A DNA stretch of 64,000 nucleotides from Leucobacter luti (GTDB lineage Bacteria > Actinomycetota > Actinomycetes > Actinomycetales > Microbacteriaceae), in assembly GCF_019464495.1 (NCBI RefSeq), contig NZ_CP080492.1, positions 2,852,001-2,916,000 on the forward strand. The letters run 5' to 3'. Every line of letters begins with the position of its first letter. Position 1 is the stretch's first letter. This document shows, in pieces, positions 39,618 to 48,728 of the stretch. Under the pieces are notes generated by a model, which ran no database searches, was not told the DNA's origin, and saw nothing but the letters and a program-made list of their open reading frames with translations. The position numbers and the translations under genes are program-made.

Positions 39618-40664
39618 ATGAGTCAGGTACAGGGAGTTCACCTCGTCGGTAGCATCAACTTTGATGACGCCGAGACCACGATGCGCACCGCCGCCTCCGC
39701 GCTCGGCGCGCACCTCAAGCGGATCCCAGACGGCGAAGTGGGGGAGCGGTTCCACTGGATCGCGTTCCAGCCCGGTCGCCTGTCCCAGAGCGAGGGCATC
39801 GAGCCCGTCGGAGACACCCCAATCCCGCTGCGGATGCTCGACCTGCGACCCGTGCGCGTGGCAGAGGGCGTCGATCCGGCCACGCTCGAGCTCGCGCCTC
39901 TCGGCTACGCTGCAGCAGCCCTCGAGTCGTGGGAGACGTTCGCGGCGCTCAAGCGCGAGGGCGCCATCCCCGCCACCACGCGATTCCAAGTGTCGCTCCC
40001 GACTCCGCTCGGCGTCGTCGGCAGCTTCGTGCGCGCCGAAGATCGCCCCGCCTTCGAACCCGTTTATGAAGCAGCGCTCGCCGCTGAGCTCGACGAGATC
40101 CTCGCCGCGATCCCGCATGATGAACTCGCGATCCAGTGGGATGCGGCCCTGGAGTTCGCGATCCTCGAGCACACAAGCTACGCAGGCACCCGCTATGAGT
40201 GGTTTGACGATGTGTGGGCCGGCACGAGCGCACGGCTCGCGCGGCAGATCGACCGCGTGCCCACCGACGTCGAAGTGGGAGTGCACCTCTGCTACGGCGA
40301 TGTTGCCGAGCACCACTTCACCGAGCCGAGTGACGCAGCCAACCTCACGCGGTTCTCAAACCTGGTGGTCGCTGCTGCAGAGCGACCCCTCACCTGGCTG
40401 CACCTGCCGGTGCTCATCGAGCGTGATGACGCCGCGTACTATGCGCCGTTGGAGCAGCTCGCACTGTCGGATTCCACCGAGCTCTACCTCGGACTCGTGC
40501 ACCGCGAGGATGGAGCGGCGGGGGCGGAGCGCCGGATCGCGGTGGCGCGCGAGTACGTCGACCGTGACTTTGGCGTGGCAACGGAGTGCGGCTTCGGACG
40601 TGCACCGGAGGGGGTCACCGTTCCACTGTTCGAAGCGCACCGGGCAGTCGCGTCCGCCTGGTAG
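39618..40664 (+). CDS. Cobalamin-independent methionine synthase (MetE C-terminal)-like / UROD-fold protein
   Basis: 348 residues, one TIM barrel resembling the catalytic half of MetE. LVGSINFDDAETTMRTA at the N-terminus, RIPDGEVGERFHWIAFQ, and the ending DFGVATECGFGRAPEG with the zinc-type cysteine are typical of the MetE-like family. A full MetE is about 750 residues, so this is a stand-alone family member that may methylate another thiol or act in methylthio/sulfonate metabolism. ATG 39618 with TGGAG; the upstream frame to 39507 covers the terminator and is not used. Confidence 0.78.
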   Translation: MSQVQGVHLVGSINFDDAETTMRTAASALGAHLKRIPDGEVGERFHWIAFQPGRLSQSEGIEPVGDTPIPLRMLDLRPVRVAEGVDPATLELAPLGYAAAALESWETFAALKREGAIPATTRFQVSLPTPLGVVGSFVRAEDRPAFEPVYEAALAAELDEILAAIPHDELAIQWDAALEFAILEHTSYAGTRYEWFDDVWAGTSARLARQIDRVPTDVEVGVHLCYGDVAEHHFTEPSDAANLTRFSNLVVAAAERPLTWLHLPVLIERDDAAYYAPLEQLALSDSTELYLGLVHREDGAAGAERRIAVAREYVDRDFGVATECGFGRAPEGVTVPLFEAHRAVASAW

Positions 40665-41040
40665 TTGCCGACTGGCGAGCCTGCCCGCTGGGCTTGCCCG
40701 GTCTTCGCTCAGAGGGACCACCTGGTGCGCGAACCCCGGGACGTATCCACAATCTGCTAGTTCCCGTCGCGGAGGACGAGCGTCTCTGGAAGAATCGTGA
40801 CTCCTCACGCAGAATCGGAGGCCTGGTCTCGATGACAGGGCCACACGTGTGGACCCTGATCGGAGTGTTCGCAGCGACACTGGTGGGCGTCGCCACGGTC
40901 ATGACACCGCGGTGCGGGCTGACGCCTGTTGGCCGGGTCTGTGGGCTGGGGCTGCTGGCCTGGCCTGCGGGCTGACGCCTGTTGGCCAGGCCAGCGGGCT
41001 GCGGCCTGCTGGAGCGAGCTCTGGCAGTCGCTGGACTGTG
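40665..41040. other. Intergenic stretch with a gene fragment and GC-rich repeats
   Basis: 376 bp between the MetE-like gene and the phosphatase. It holds the 47-residue fragment described separately. From about 40910 there are direct repeats built on GCGGGCTGACGCCTGTTGGCC (two copies near 40914 and 40967, one base different at the start) and GGCCTGGCC/GGGCTG variants. No intact gene or terminator is seen. Confidence 0.7.
40832..40975 (+). pseudogene. Truncated small membrane protein fragment
   Basis: ATG 40832 opens MTGPHVWTLIGVFAATLVG and continues to VATVMTP, a convincing transmembrane N-terminus with GGAGG upstream (spacing about 12). Then the sequence turns into the GC-rich repeats and stops at residue 47. 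It resembles the start of small actinobacterial membrane/coiled-coil proteins whose remainder would follow the helix, so I read it as a gene cut off by repeat insertion or deletion. A functional 47-residue protein cannot be excluded. Confidence 0.45.
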
Positions 41041-41661
41041 CTACGCGGGCTCCTGTGTTCGCGGCACTTCCGCAACGTCCCCGTGCAATCGCTCAACGCG
41101 CACTTCTGCGCCAGCGCTGTGCAACAGCCACACCTCACCGTTCTGGATCCGCGGCATCGACACTCCAGTGAGGTGGCCAAGCCCGGTCCGCAGCATCGCG
41201 CCATGGGCGACAACGATCGATCCTGGCTCCTCGCGGAGCACGCGGGTCAGCGCGTCGGCGGTGCGCTCGGCGAGCACATCAAGCGGTTCGGCACCGGGCA
41301 CATCGAGTCCTGGCCACATGCGCTGCGCCTCGGCAACGATCACACCCTCTGCGGGACCAAAGTCGCGCTCCCAGAGCGCGTCATCGATGTGGGGCTGCGC
41401 GAGCGATAGCCCGGCGGCGATAATCTCTGCGGTCTCGATCGCCCGGCCGAGCGGCGAGGCTCGGACCCCTGTCCAGGCGCCCAATGAGGCGCTGGCCTCT
41501 GCGAGGGCGAGCGCGGTGGCCGCGGCCTGTGCGCGCCCGGTTTCATTGAGCGGCACCTCGGTGCGGCCCTGAATCCTCCCCGCCGCATTCCAGTCGGTCT
41601 CGCCGTGGCGCACGAGCGCAATCACTGCGGGCTGAACACGTGGGAGCTGGCGAGCAGTCAT
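41041..41661 (-). CDS. Histidine phosphatase family protein (phosphoglycerate-mutase-like)
   Basis: 206 residues. VIALVRHGETDWNAAGRIQG carries the phospho-accepting histidine (RHG). Other family motifs are PLNETGRAQA, SPLGRAIETAEIIA, LWERDFGPAEG and the second histidine in SIVVAHGAMLR. The substrate is unknown; the family includes cofactor-dependent PGM, broad phosphatases and acid glucose-1-phosphatases. ATG 41661; a TAGCGT -10-like box lies 7 nt upstream on the minus strand, so it may be leaderless. Divergent from clpC. Confidence 0.9.
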   Translation of the reverse strand: MTARQLPRVQPAVIALVRHGETDWNAAGRIQGRTEVPLNETGRAQAAATALALAEASASLGAWTGVRASPLGRAIETAEIIAAGLSLAQPHIDDALWERDFGPAEGVIVAEAQRMWPGLDVPGAEPLDVLAERTADALTRVLREEPGSIVVAHGAMLRTGLGHLTGVSMPRIQNGEVWLLHSAGAEVRVERLHGDVAEVPRTQEPA

Positions 41662-41779
41662 ACCCCCTACGCTAGCCCCCGCATCACGCCGCTGGCGAAC
41701 AGGCCCCCGGAACGCGGGATCAGCACGTAATCTGGGTGCATCGGCAGATCTGGACCGGGATCCGCCTGGGAGGTTATAG

Positions 41780-44308
41780 ATGTTCGAGAGATTCACCGAC
41801 CGCGCTCGTCGCGTTGTTGTCCTCGCCCAAGAAGAGGCGAAGATGCTCAACCACAACTACATTGGGACTGAGCACATTTTGCTCGGCCTGATTCACGAGG
41901 GCGAGGGCGTCGCTGCAAAGGCGCTTGAGCAGCTCGAGATTTCGCTTGATGCTGTGCGTGCGCAGGTGACCGACATTATCGGCACCGGGCAGCAGCCTCC
42001 GGCGGGGCACATCCCCTTCACGCCGCGTGCGAAGAAGGTGCTGGAGCTCAGCCTGCGCGAAGCGCTGCAGCTCGGCCACAACTACATCGGCACCGAGCAC
42101 ATCCTGCTGGGTCTGATTCGCGAGGGTGAAGGCGTCGCCGCACAGGTGCTCGTCAAGCTCGGCGCTGATCTGAACCGTGTGCGCCAGACGGTCATCCAGC
42201 TGCTCTCCGGCTACCAGGCCGGCAAGGAGAATGCGACCGTTGGCGCCCCGGATCAGGCCGGGGGCGAGGCCAAGGGCTCGCAGGTGCTGGATCAGTTCGG
42301 GCGCAACCTCACGCAGGCAGCGCGCGAGGGCAAGCTCGATCCCGTCATCGGACGAGAGAAAGAGGTCGAGCGGGTCATGCAGATCCTCTCGCGCCGTTCG
42401 AAGAACAACCCTGTGCTGATCGGCGAGCCCGGTGTCGGCAAGACCGCCGTCGTCGAAGGCCTCGCACAGGCCATCGTCAAGGGCGAAGTGCCGGAGACGC
42501 TGAAGGACAAGCAGCTCTACGTGCTTGACCTGGGCTCGATGATCGCCGGGAGCCGCTACCGCGGTGACTTCGAGGAACGCCTGAAGAAGGTCACGAAAGA
42601 GATTCGCAATCGCGGCGACATCATCATCTTCATCGACGAGATCCACACGCTCGTCGGGGCTGGTGCTGCTGAGGGCGCGATCGACGCGGCGAACATCCTG
42701 AAGCCGATGCTCGCTCGCGGTGAACTGCAGACAATCGGCGCCACCACGCTCGATGAGTACCGCAAGCACTTCGAGAAGGATGCGGCGCTTGAGCGCCGGT
42801 TCCAGCCGATCCAGGTCGCTGAGCCCTCGCTGCCGCACTCGATCAACATCCTCAAGGGGCTGCGCGATCGCTACGAGGCACACCACAAGGTATCGATCAC
42901 AGACGGCGCGATCGTCGCAGCGGTGAACCTCGCTGACCGTTACGTGCAGGATCGTTTCCTTCCCGACAAGGCGATTGACCTGATCGACGAGGCGGGCGCT
43001 CGTCTGCGTCTCTCGATCCTGTCGAGCCCGCCTGAGCTGCGTGAGTTCGACGAGAAGATCGCGATCGTTCGTGCTGACAAAGAGCAGGCGATCGAGAACC
43101 AGGACTTCGAGGCGGCAGCCAACAAGCGTGATGAAGAGAAGAAGCTCATCGCGGAGCGGCTGCGGCTTGAGAAGCAGTGGCGCTCTGGCGACGTTGCGAC
43201 GAAGGCTGAAGTAGACGAGGGACTGATCGCTGAGGTGCTTGCTCAGGCGACCGGCATCCCCGTCTTCAAGCTCACCGAAGAAGAGACCAGCCGGCTCCGG
43301 TTCATGGAAGAAGCGCTGCACCAGCGCGTCATCGGTCAGAACGAGGCGATCTCCGCACTCGCGAAGACGATCCGACGCCAGCGTGCCGGGCTCAAAGACC
43401 CGAAGCGTCCCTCGGGCTCGTTCATCTTCGCCGGTCCCACGGGCGTCGGCAAGACGGAGCTCGCCAAGGCGCTCGCCGAGTTCCTGTTTGACGACGAGAA
43501 CGCGCTCATCTCCCTCGATATGTCTGAGTACGGCGAGAAGCACACAGTGTCGCGCCTCTTCGGCGCGCCTCCCGGCTTCGTCGGCTTCGAAGAGGGCGGC
43601 CAGCTCACCGAAAAGGTGCGCCGCAAGCCGTTCTCCGTCGTACTGTTCGACGAGATCGAGAAGGCACACCCGGATATCTTCAACTCGCTGCTGCAGATCC
43701 TTGAAGAGGGGCGCTTGACCGACGGTCAGGGCCGCGTGATTGACTTCAAGAACACCGTCATCATCATGACCACGAACCTCGGTTCGTCGGCCATTGCGGG
43801 TGGCCCGGTGGGCTTCCAGCTCGAGGGGGATTCCTCGGTCGGCTACGACATGATGAAGGGCAAGGTGAATGAAGAGCTGAAGAAGCACTTCAAGCCCGAG
43901 TTCCTGAACCGTGTCGACGACACGATCGTGTTCCCGCAGCTCACGAAGCCTGAGCTGCTGCAGATCGTCGACCTGTTCGTGAAGCAGCTGAAAGATCGAC
44001 TGCTCGACCGCGATATGCACATCGAGATCTCGGCTCCAGCCCGTGAGCGCCTCTCTGAGATCGGGTACGACCCGACGCTCGGTGCGCGGCCGCTGCGCCG
44101 CGCGATGCAGCGTGAGATCGAGGACCGGCTCTCGGAGAAGATCCTGAGTGCCGAACTCCTCGCAGGCGATCTCGTGAAAGTGGATCTGGTCGACGGCCAG
44201 TTCACCTTTGAGACGGAATCGCGCTCGGAGAAGGCGCACGGCGAGACGTCGGCTTCCGCCGCTGCCGCGGTCGCCTCGACCGCTGCCACGCCCAACACCA
44301 CGGAGTAA
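41780..44308 (+). CDS. clpC: ATP-dependent Clp protease ATP-binding subunit ClpC
   Basis: 842-residue Hsp100 unfoldase that feeds ClpP1P2 and is essential in actinobacteria. Two Clp-N repeats (residues about 1-150, [14 protein letters not shown] twice), AAA1 with Walker [16 protein letters not shown] and Walker [16 protein letters not shown], a UVR/middle domain ([14 protein letters not shown]), AAA2 with [30 protein letters not shown], and the D2-small domain [11 protein letters not shown]. The C-terminal tail is alanine/threonine-rich. ATG 41780 after a gggaggtt Shine-Dalgarno. Monocistronic, ended by a strong hairpin. Confidence 0.97.
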   Translation: MFERFTDRARRVVVLAQEEAKMLNHNYIGTEHILLGLIHEGEGVAAKALEQLEISLDAVRAQVTDIIGTGQQPPAGHIPFTPRAKKVLELSLREALQLGHNYIGTEHILLGLIREGEGVAAQVLVKLGADLNRVRQTVIQLLSGYQAGKENATVGAPDQAGGEAKGSQVLDQFGRNLTQAAREGKLDPVIGREKEVERVMQILSRRSKNNPVLIGEPGVGKTAVVEGLAQAIVKGEVPETLKDKQLYVLDLGSMIAGSRYRGDFEERLKKVTKEIRNRGDIIIFIDEIHTLVGAGAAEGAIDAANILKPMLARGELQTIGATTLDEYRKHFEKDAALERRFQPIQVAEPSLPHSINILKGLRDRYEAHHKVSITDGAIVAAVNLADRYVQDRFLPDKAIDLIDEAGARLRLSILSSPPELREFDEKIAIVRADKEQAIENQDFEAAANKRDEEKKLIAERLRLEKQWRSGDVATKAEVDEGLIAEVLAQATGIPVFKLTEEETSRLRFMEEALHQRVIGQNEAISALAKTIRRQRAGLKDPKRPSGSFIFAGPTGVGKTELAKALAEFLFDDENALISLDMSEYGEKHTVSRLFGAPPGFVGFEEGGQLTEKVRRKPFSVVLFDEIEKAHPDIFNSLLQILEEGRLTDGQGRVIDFKNTVIIMTTNLGSSAIAGGPVGFQLEGDSSVGYDMMKGKVNEELKKHFKPEFLNRVDDTIVFPQLTKPELLQIVDLFVKQLKDRLLDRDMHIEISAPARERLSEIGYDPTLGARPLRRAMQREIEDRLSEKILSAELLAGDLVKVDLVDGQFTFETESRSEKAHGETSASAAAAVASTAATPNTTE

Positions 44309-44318
44309 CCTCTTCCGC

Positions 44319-44356
44319 ACACACGGACCCGCTGCCTCGGCAGCGGGTCCGTGTGT
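44319..44356 (+). terminator. clpC terminator
   Basis: ACACACGGACCCGCTGCC (44319-44336) pairs with GGCAGCGGGTCCGTGTGT (44339-44356), perfect, followed by TTTGTG. Confidence 0.9.
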
Positions 44357-44491
44357 GTTTGTGCGGGTATACTGGGAGACCTGTCCGCGGCAGTTCCGCG
44401 GGGTGGTCGAATGCCGGCGCAGCGCGCGTGCATACATCGGTCCGAGGCTTGAAACCTCCAGCATCAGTTCCATTGACGTCTGGAGAGTTTC

Positions 44492-46015
44492 ATGACGCAT
44501 TCCACCCTGTCCGCGCCCGACACTGGATCAGTGCCCACAGTGCCGCAGCGTTCTCCCGCAACGCTTGCAGCTTCTGCCGCAGCTCCCGAGCACGTGACTG
44601 CTCGCGGAGCAGACCCGCGCAGGTGGTGGGCGCTCGCCGTGATCGCCCTCACGCAGCTCGTCGTCGTGCTCGATGGCACGATCGTGAACATCGCCCTCCC
44701 GCAGGCACAGCTCGAGCTTGGTATGAGCGACGCCCAGCGCGGCTGGGTAGTCACCGCGTACGCGCTCGTGTTCGGTGCGCTCCTGCTGCTCGGCGGGCGC
44801 ATTGCAGATTTCTGGGGGCGCAAGCGCGTGTTCATGCTCGGCATGGTCGGCTTTGGCGCTGCATCGCTTTACGGCGGGCTCGCGCAGAACACCGTCGACC
44901 TGATCATTGCGCGCGGCCTCCAAAGCCTGTTCGCAGCGCTGCTCGCCCCCGCAGCGCTCGCCCTGCTCACCGTCACATTCCCGAGCGGGCGCGAGCGCAA
45001 TACTGCGTTCGCCGTGTACGGCGCGGTCGCCGGATCCGGTGCCGCCGTTGGTTTGTTGCTGGGTGGATTCCTCACGGAATTCACCAGCTGGCGCTGGTGT
45101 CTCCTGGTGAACCTCGTATTCGTTGCGGTGGCCGTGCTCGTTGGCTCGTTCGTCTTAAGCGAGAGTCGCGCCCCAGGCCGAGCTCGCTTCGACGTCTGGG
45201 GAGCCGTGACAGTGACCGGCGGTTTCGGCTTCGTAGTCTACGGCCTCACGCTTGCAGAAAGTGGCTGGCTCCGCGTCGATACGATCGGGTGCCTCGTCGG
45301 GGGTGTTGCGCTCCTCGGCGCGTTCGTATGGATCGAGTCGCACGTGGCCGAGCCGCTGTTGCCCCTGCGAATCCTCCGCAACCGTGTGCGCGCGGGAGCA
45401 TTCCTCGTGCAGGCAGCGCTCGGGGCGCTCTTGATCGGCTCCACAATGTACCTCGCCTTCCACTTGCAGCTCGTGCTGCGCTTCGCGCCGCTCGTTGCTG
45501 GGTTCGCCTCGGTGGTCATGACCGCAGCCACGCTGGTGGTCGTGCCGCTGTTCACGCGGCTCCTTCCCGTGTGGGGCCCGCGTGCGATGCTCGTCGCCGG
45601 TCCGCTCGGCGCCGCCTGCGGTATGTTCTGGCTCAGCTTCATCACGGCGGACGGCAGCTACGCCGTGCAGGTGCTGCCCGGGCTACTCCTCGTGGGGGCT
45701 GGGGTGGGCATCACCTTCGTTCCGCTCCAAAACCTTGCACTTGTGGGAGTCGCACCCGCTGACGCTGGTGCCGCCTCGGCAACTGTGAACGCTGCGATGC
45801 AGCTCGGCGGCTCGATCGGGCTCTCCGCGTTCGCGCTCGCGGCCACGGGTGCCGCGCAGACGGCGACGGCGGCAGGGGCGTCACCCGCAGAGGTGCTCGC
45901 TTCCAGCTACGGCGCCGTGTTCTTCACGGCAGCGATCGTGCTCGTGCTCGGCGCAATTGTCGCGTTCGTGTGTGTGCGCGGCAGCAAAGAAGAGCTGCTC
46001 CCCAGTCACGCCTAG
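44492..46015 (+). CDS. DHA2 family MFS transporter (EmrB/QacA-type exporter)
   Basis: 507-residue, 14-helix major facilitator. Residues 1-45 are cytosolic; motif VVLDGTIVNIALPQAQLELG (DHA2 motif D1), WVVTAYALVFGALLLLGGRIADFWGRKRVF (motif A) and the motif-C-like GAVAGSGAAVGLLLGG are present. The family exports drugs or antibiotics by proton antiport. ATG with GGAGAG. No regulator is adjacent, so the substrate and control are unknown. Confidence 0.9.
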   Translation: MTHSTLSAPDTGSVPTVPQRSPATLAASAAAPEHVTARGADPRRWWALAVIALTQLVVVLDGTIVNIALPQAQLELGMSDAQRGWVVTAYALVFGALLLLGGRIADFWGRKRVFMLGMVGFGAASLYGGLAQNTVDLIIARGLQSLFAALLAPAALALLTVTFPSGRERNTAFAVYGAVAGSGAAVGLLLGGFLTEFTSWRWCLLVNLVFVAVAVLVGSFVLSESRAPGRARFDVWGAVTVTGGFGFVVYGLTLAESGWLRVDTIGCLVGGVALLGAFVWIESHVAEPLLPLRILRNRVRAGAFLVQAALGALLIGSTMYLAFHLQLVLRFAPLVAGFASVVMTAATLVVVPLFTRLLPVWGPRAMLVAGPLGAACGMFWLSFITADGSYAVQVLPGLLLVGAGVGITFVPLQNLALVGVAPADAGAASATVNAAMQLGGSIGLSAFALAATGAAQTATAAGASPAEVLASSYGAVFFTAAIVLVLGAIVAFVCVRGSKEELLPSHA

Positions 46016-46045
46016 TCTGCCGACGGCCTGAGGGGTGGGCCGAGT

Positions 46046-46140
46046 TGCCTCGGGTAGGCCCAGCTTTTCCGGGCAGGTCCAGATGCCTCGGACAGGCTCA
46101 GCTTCTCCGGGCAGGCCCAGATGCCTCGGGCAGCTTCGGC
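46046..46140. repeat. 38-bp tandem repeat, 2.5 copies
   Basis: Unit TGCCTCGGgtAGGCCCAGCT... recurs at 46046-46083 and 46084-46121 with five substitutions, and begins a third time at 46122. It fills most of the gap between the MFS gene and corA. Confidence 0.85.
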
Positions 46141-46222
46141 GCAGCAGAGGGGCGACCACCACGCAGCGGCGCCGGTCAGATACGCTGGGGCCGTCGCCGC
46201 TGTGGCGCGGGGGAGGGTGCAC

Positions 46223-47248
46223 ATGCCAATCGTTGATGTTGCCGTGTACCACGATGGAACGCGGCTCCCGGGCAGTCCGAGCCTGCACGAGGCACGCGCC
46301 CTCGCCGCCGAGACTGGCGGGTTCGCCTGGATCGGGTTGCTCCGCCCTGACGAGGACGAGCTACGTGAGCTTGCCCTGACCTACGACCTCCACCCGCTGG
46401 CGGTCGAGGATGTGTTGCAGGGGCAGCAGCGCCCGAAGCTCGAGCACTACAACGACAGCGTGTTCATGGTGCTGCGGCCCGCGCGATACCTGGACGAACC
46501 CGAGCTCGTTGAATTCGGGGAGCTCCACCTCTTCGTCGGCGACAACTTCGTGATCACGATCCGGCTCGCGGAGAACCCAGAGCTCGCCGAGGTGCGCACC
46601 CGCATGGAGGCGGAGCCGGATCTGCTGCGCCTCGGCCCAGCCGCAGCGCTCTACGCGATCCTGGACCGCGTTGTCGATGACTACGAGCCCGTGGTGCTCG
46701 GTCTGGAAAACGATATCGGTGAGATTGAAGACGAGCTCTTTGACGGGGCAGGGGTGAGCCCGGAGCTGGCGAAGCGCATCTACCTCCTCTCGCGTGAAGT
46801 GATCGAGTTTCAACGTGCGACCCGGCCGCTGCTCGTCGCAGCAGAGGCACGGCATCGAGCTGCGGAGCGCGACCTCGTGGATCCCGAGTTGCGGCGCTAT
46901 CTTCGCGACGTGATCGACCATCTCATCCTCGTCACAGAGCGTGTCGACAGTTTCCGGCAGTTGCTGCGTGATCTCCTGAACGTGCATATGGGGCTCGTGA
47001 GCCAAGAACGCAACGACCGCATGACGGAAATGACAGAAATCAACATCAGGCAGAGCGACCAGATGAAGAAGATCTCCAGTTGGGCCGCGATCATTTTCGC
47101 CCCCACCCTCATTAGCGGGATCTACGGGATGAACTTCCACCAGATGCCCGAACTCGCCTGGCCGGTCGGGTATCCGCTCGCCCTGGTCGCGATGGCGGGC
47201 TTCGCCGGCGTGCTTTACGCGGTGTTCAAGAAGAAGGACTGGCTGTAG
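46223..47248 (+). CDS. corA: Magnesium/cobalt transporter CorA family protein
   Basis: 341 residues. Large N-terminal cytosolic alpha/beta and helical funnel (AVEDVLQGQQRPKLEHYND, LENDIGEIEDELFDG), then two C-terminal helices with the selectivity motif YGMNF between them and the basic ending FKKKDWL. It forms pentameric Mg2+ channels. ATG 46223 follows GGGGGAGGGTGC; the frame is open upstream into the 38-bp repeats. Confidence 0.93.
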   Translation: MPIVDVAVYHDGTRLPGSPSLHEARALAAETGGFAWIGLLRPDEDELRELALTYDLHPLAVEDVLQGQQRPKLEHYNDSVFMVLRPARYLDEPELVEFGELHLFVGDNFVITIRLAENPELAEVRTRMEAEPDLLRLGPAAALYAILDRVVDDYEPVVLGLENDIGEIEDELFDGAGVSPELAKRIYLLSREVIEFQRATRPLLVAAEARHRAAERDLVDPELRRYLRDVIDHLILVTERVDSFRQLLRDLLNVHMGLVSQERNDRMTEMTEINIRQSDQMKKISSWAAIIFAPTLISGIYGMNFHQMPELAWPVGYPLALVAMAGFAGVLYAVFKKKDWL

Positions 47249-47388
47249 CGGTCCGGAGCCAGGCTCCAGACGAGGTGCGGGGTGCGGCACCTGAATCGGA
47301 TCCAGCGCGGGAGTGATCACCCGGCTCGCGGCCAGCGCGTGCTCCGCAGCCGTGGCTGTCAGGCGCAGCGTGCTCCTCCTCCCGCGAC

Positions 47389-47394
47389 TAGACT
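47389..47394 (+). promoter_or_regulatory. -10 box for a leaderless argA-like transcript
   Basis: TAGACT ends 7 nt before the first base of the ATG at 47401; no Shine-Dalgarno is present. Confidence 0.5.
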
Positions 47395-47400
47395 CGATCC

Positions 47401-47922
47401 ATGAGTGCTTCTCCCGAGATCCGTATCCGCAATGCGCGTACGGGAGACGTGCTCCGAATGGTTGAACTGATGGAACCCCTCGTTGCGCGACGAATCTTGC
47501 TCGGAAAGGACCTCGTCGACCTGTACGCAGCGGTGCCGGAGTTCATCGTCGCGGTCGATGACGCGGAGCGTGTGATCGGCTATGGTGCGGTGCACGTCAT
47601 GTGGGAGCAGCTCGGTGAGGTGCGCACGCTCGGCGTCTCCGAGGACTGGCTCGGACGGGGTGTGGGACATCGCTTGCTCGACGCGCTGGAGGACCGCGCG
47701 CGTGCGCTTGGACTGTCGCAACTGTTCTGCCTCACATTCGAGACCGAGTTCTTTGTGCGGCACGGATTCGCCGAGGTGGGCGAGAACGCTGAGCTTGTGG
47801 CCGCCGATGTCTACGCCGAGCTGCTGCGCTCAAACGATGAGGGCGTTGCTGAGTTCCTCGACCTCGCCCGCGTGAAGCCGAACACCCTCGGCAACACGCG
47901 GATGGTGAAGCAGCTCTCCTAG
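47401..47922 (+). CDS. argA: Amino-acid N-acetyltransferase (ArgA-like GNAT)
   Basis: 173-residue GNAT. RNARTGDVLRMVELMEPLVA, ILLGKDLVDLYAAVPEFIVA and the acetyl-CoA loop EDWLGRGVGHRLLDALE, followed by LFCLTFETEFFVRHGF, match the short actinobacterial glutamate N-acetyltransferases (M. tuberculosis Rv2747 type), which start arginine synthesis. No arg genes are adjacent. Predicted leaderless. A different amino-acid substrate is possible. Confidence 0.8.
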   Translation: MSASPEIRIRNARTGDVLRMVELMEPLVARRILLGKDLVDLYAAVPEFIVAVDDAERVIGYGAVHVMWEQLGEVRTLGVSEDWLGRGVGHRLLDALEDRARALGLSQLFCLTFETEFFVRHGFAEVGENAELVAADVYAELLRSNDEGVAEFLDLARVKPNTLGNTRMVKQLS

Positions 47923-47933
47923 CAAATTCGGGC

Positions 47934-47939
47934 TACGCT
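47934..47939 (+). promoter_or_regulatory. -10 box for a leaderless transcript of the 205-residue protein
   Basis: TACGCT ends 7 nt before the first base of the ATG at 47946, as at 24343. Confidence 0.45.
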
Positions 47940-47945
47940 GGCGCC

Positions 47946-48563
47946 ATGTCGACCCTGCGAGATCCCGTCGGACCGAAGGACCGGAAGGTCTACATCCGGC
48001 GTCGCTTGCTCGTGCTTGCCGGGTTGCTCGCGATCATTGTGTTTGTCGTGCTGCTCATCGTGAAGCCGGGCAGCGGTGGGCCACGCGACGCGCAAGAAGT
48101 TGAGGTGCCGAAGGACCTGGCATCCGAGACGACCACGGCCCCGGCTGACGACGGTGAGCCGGTGGCCTGCGCTGCGGGCCAGATCAAGGTCACCCCGATC
48201 ACCGATAAGACGGACTACGCCGCGGGCGAGCTCCCGCAACTTGCCCTGTCGGTTGAGAACACCGGGACCGACCCGTGCTCGGCGGATCTGGGCACGGCCG
48301 GAATGGACTTCGCAGTTTCTAGTGGTGACGACGAAGTGTGGCGGTCGCAGGATTGCCAGACGAACCCCGAATCGCTCCCCGTGATCCTCGATCCGGGAAA
48401 GCCTGTGACAACTGAGGCAATGCAGTGGGACCGCACGCGGTCCAGCACGGAGACCTGCGACATCACGCGGGATCCCGTGAGCGCAGATGGTGCCTCCTAC
48501 CACCTCCGGGTGACGGCCGCAGGCGTCCAGGGCACGGGCACCGCGCAGTTCCTCCTGTTCTAG
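47946..48563 (+). CDS. Hypothetical membrane-anchored extracytoplasmic protein
   Basis: 205 residues. Positively charged N-terminus (KDRKVYIRRR), one transmembrane helix (about 20-41, LLVLAGLLAIIVFVVLLIV), then a threonine/aspartate-rich linker and an outer beta-sandwich-like domain of about 130 residues with four cysteines (VACAAG, DPCSAD, SQDCQT, ETCDIT) that could form two disulfides. Function unknown. The domain looks like a small Ig/transglutaminase-type accessory or a DUF4232-like fold; I cannot assign it. Confidence 0.75.
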   Translation: MSTLRDPVGPKDRKVYIRRRLLVLAGLLAIIVFVVLLIVKPGSGGPRDAQEVEVPKDLASETTTAPADDGEPVACAAGQIKVTPITDKTDYAAGELPQLALSVENTGTDPCSADLGTAGMDFAVSSGDDEVWRSQDCQTNPESLPVILDPGKPVTTEAMQWDRTRSSTETCDITRDPVSADGASYHLRVTAAGVQGTGTAQFLLF

Positions 48564-48578
48564 GGGTCTCGCCAGGCC

Positions 48579-48602
48579 GCACACGCACACGCACACGCAC
48601 AC
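48579..48602. repeat. (CACACG) short tandem repeat
   Basis: About four hexamer copies of cacacg in the gap between the 205-residue protein and the PucR gene. Too short to interpret. Confidence 0.7.
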
Positions 48603-48652
48603 GCGTGGGCGTGGGCTGGCGCCTCGCCCCTCACGCCTCGCCCTTGGCGTCC

Positions 48653-48705
48653 ATGGGTCCCAAATGGGGGCTTCACGAGCCCGGAAGCCCCCAAAGGGGA
48701 CCCAT
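48653..48705. terminator. Two-tier hairpin between convergent genes
   Basis: ATGGGTCCC-AAAT-GGGGGCTTC (48653-48674) faces GAAGCCCCC-AAAG-GGGACCCAT (48684-48705): 9 bp, a 4x4 internal loop, 9 bp and a 9-nt loop. It could terminate both convergent genes. The ordered internal loop is unusual for a simple terminator. Confidence 0.65.
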
Positions 48706-48716
48706 GAAACGTTTCA
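48705..48716. promoter_or_regulatory. 12-bp palindrome TGAAACGTTTCA (LacI-type operator-like)
   Basis: Perfect palindrome directly adjoining the hairpin. The sequence is of LacI/GalR-operator type, but there is no LacI gene and no start codon facing it, so its role here is open. Confidence 0.45.
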
Positions 48717-48728
48717 CCGGTAGGGGGG

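Noticed and set aside
41774..44500. 908-residue minus-strand frame opposite clpC
   Set aside because: Antisense of a certain gene in a high-GC genome; no domain or start signal.
47249..47275. Hairpin terminator after corA (GGAGCC-A-GGCTCC)
   Set aside because: The palindrome leaves a one-base loop, so a stable hairpin is not possible without breaking most pairs.
48653..48705. CRISPR-like repeat
   Set aside because: Only one palindromic unit; no regular repeat-spacer series here or anywhere in the window.
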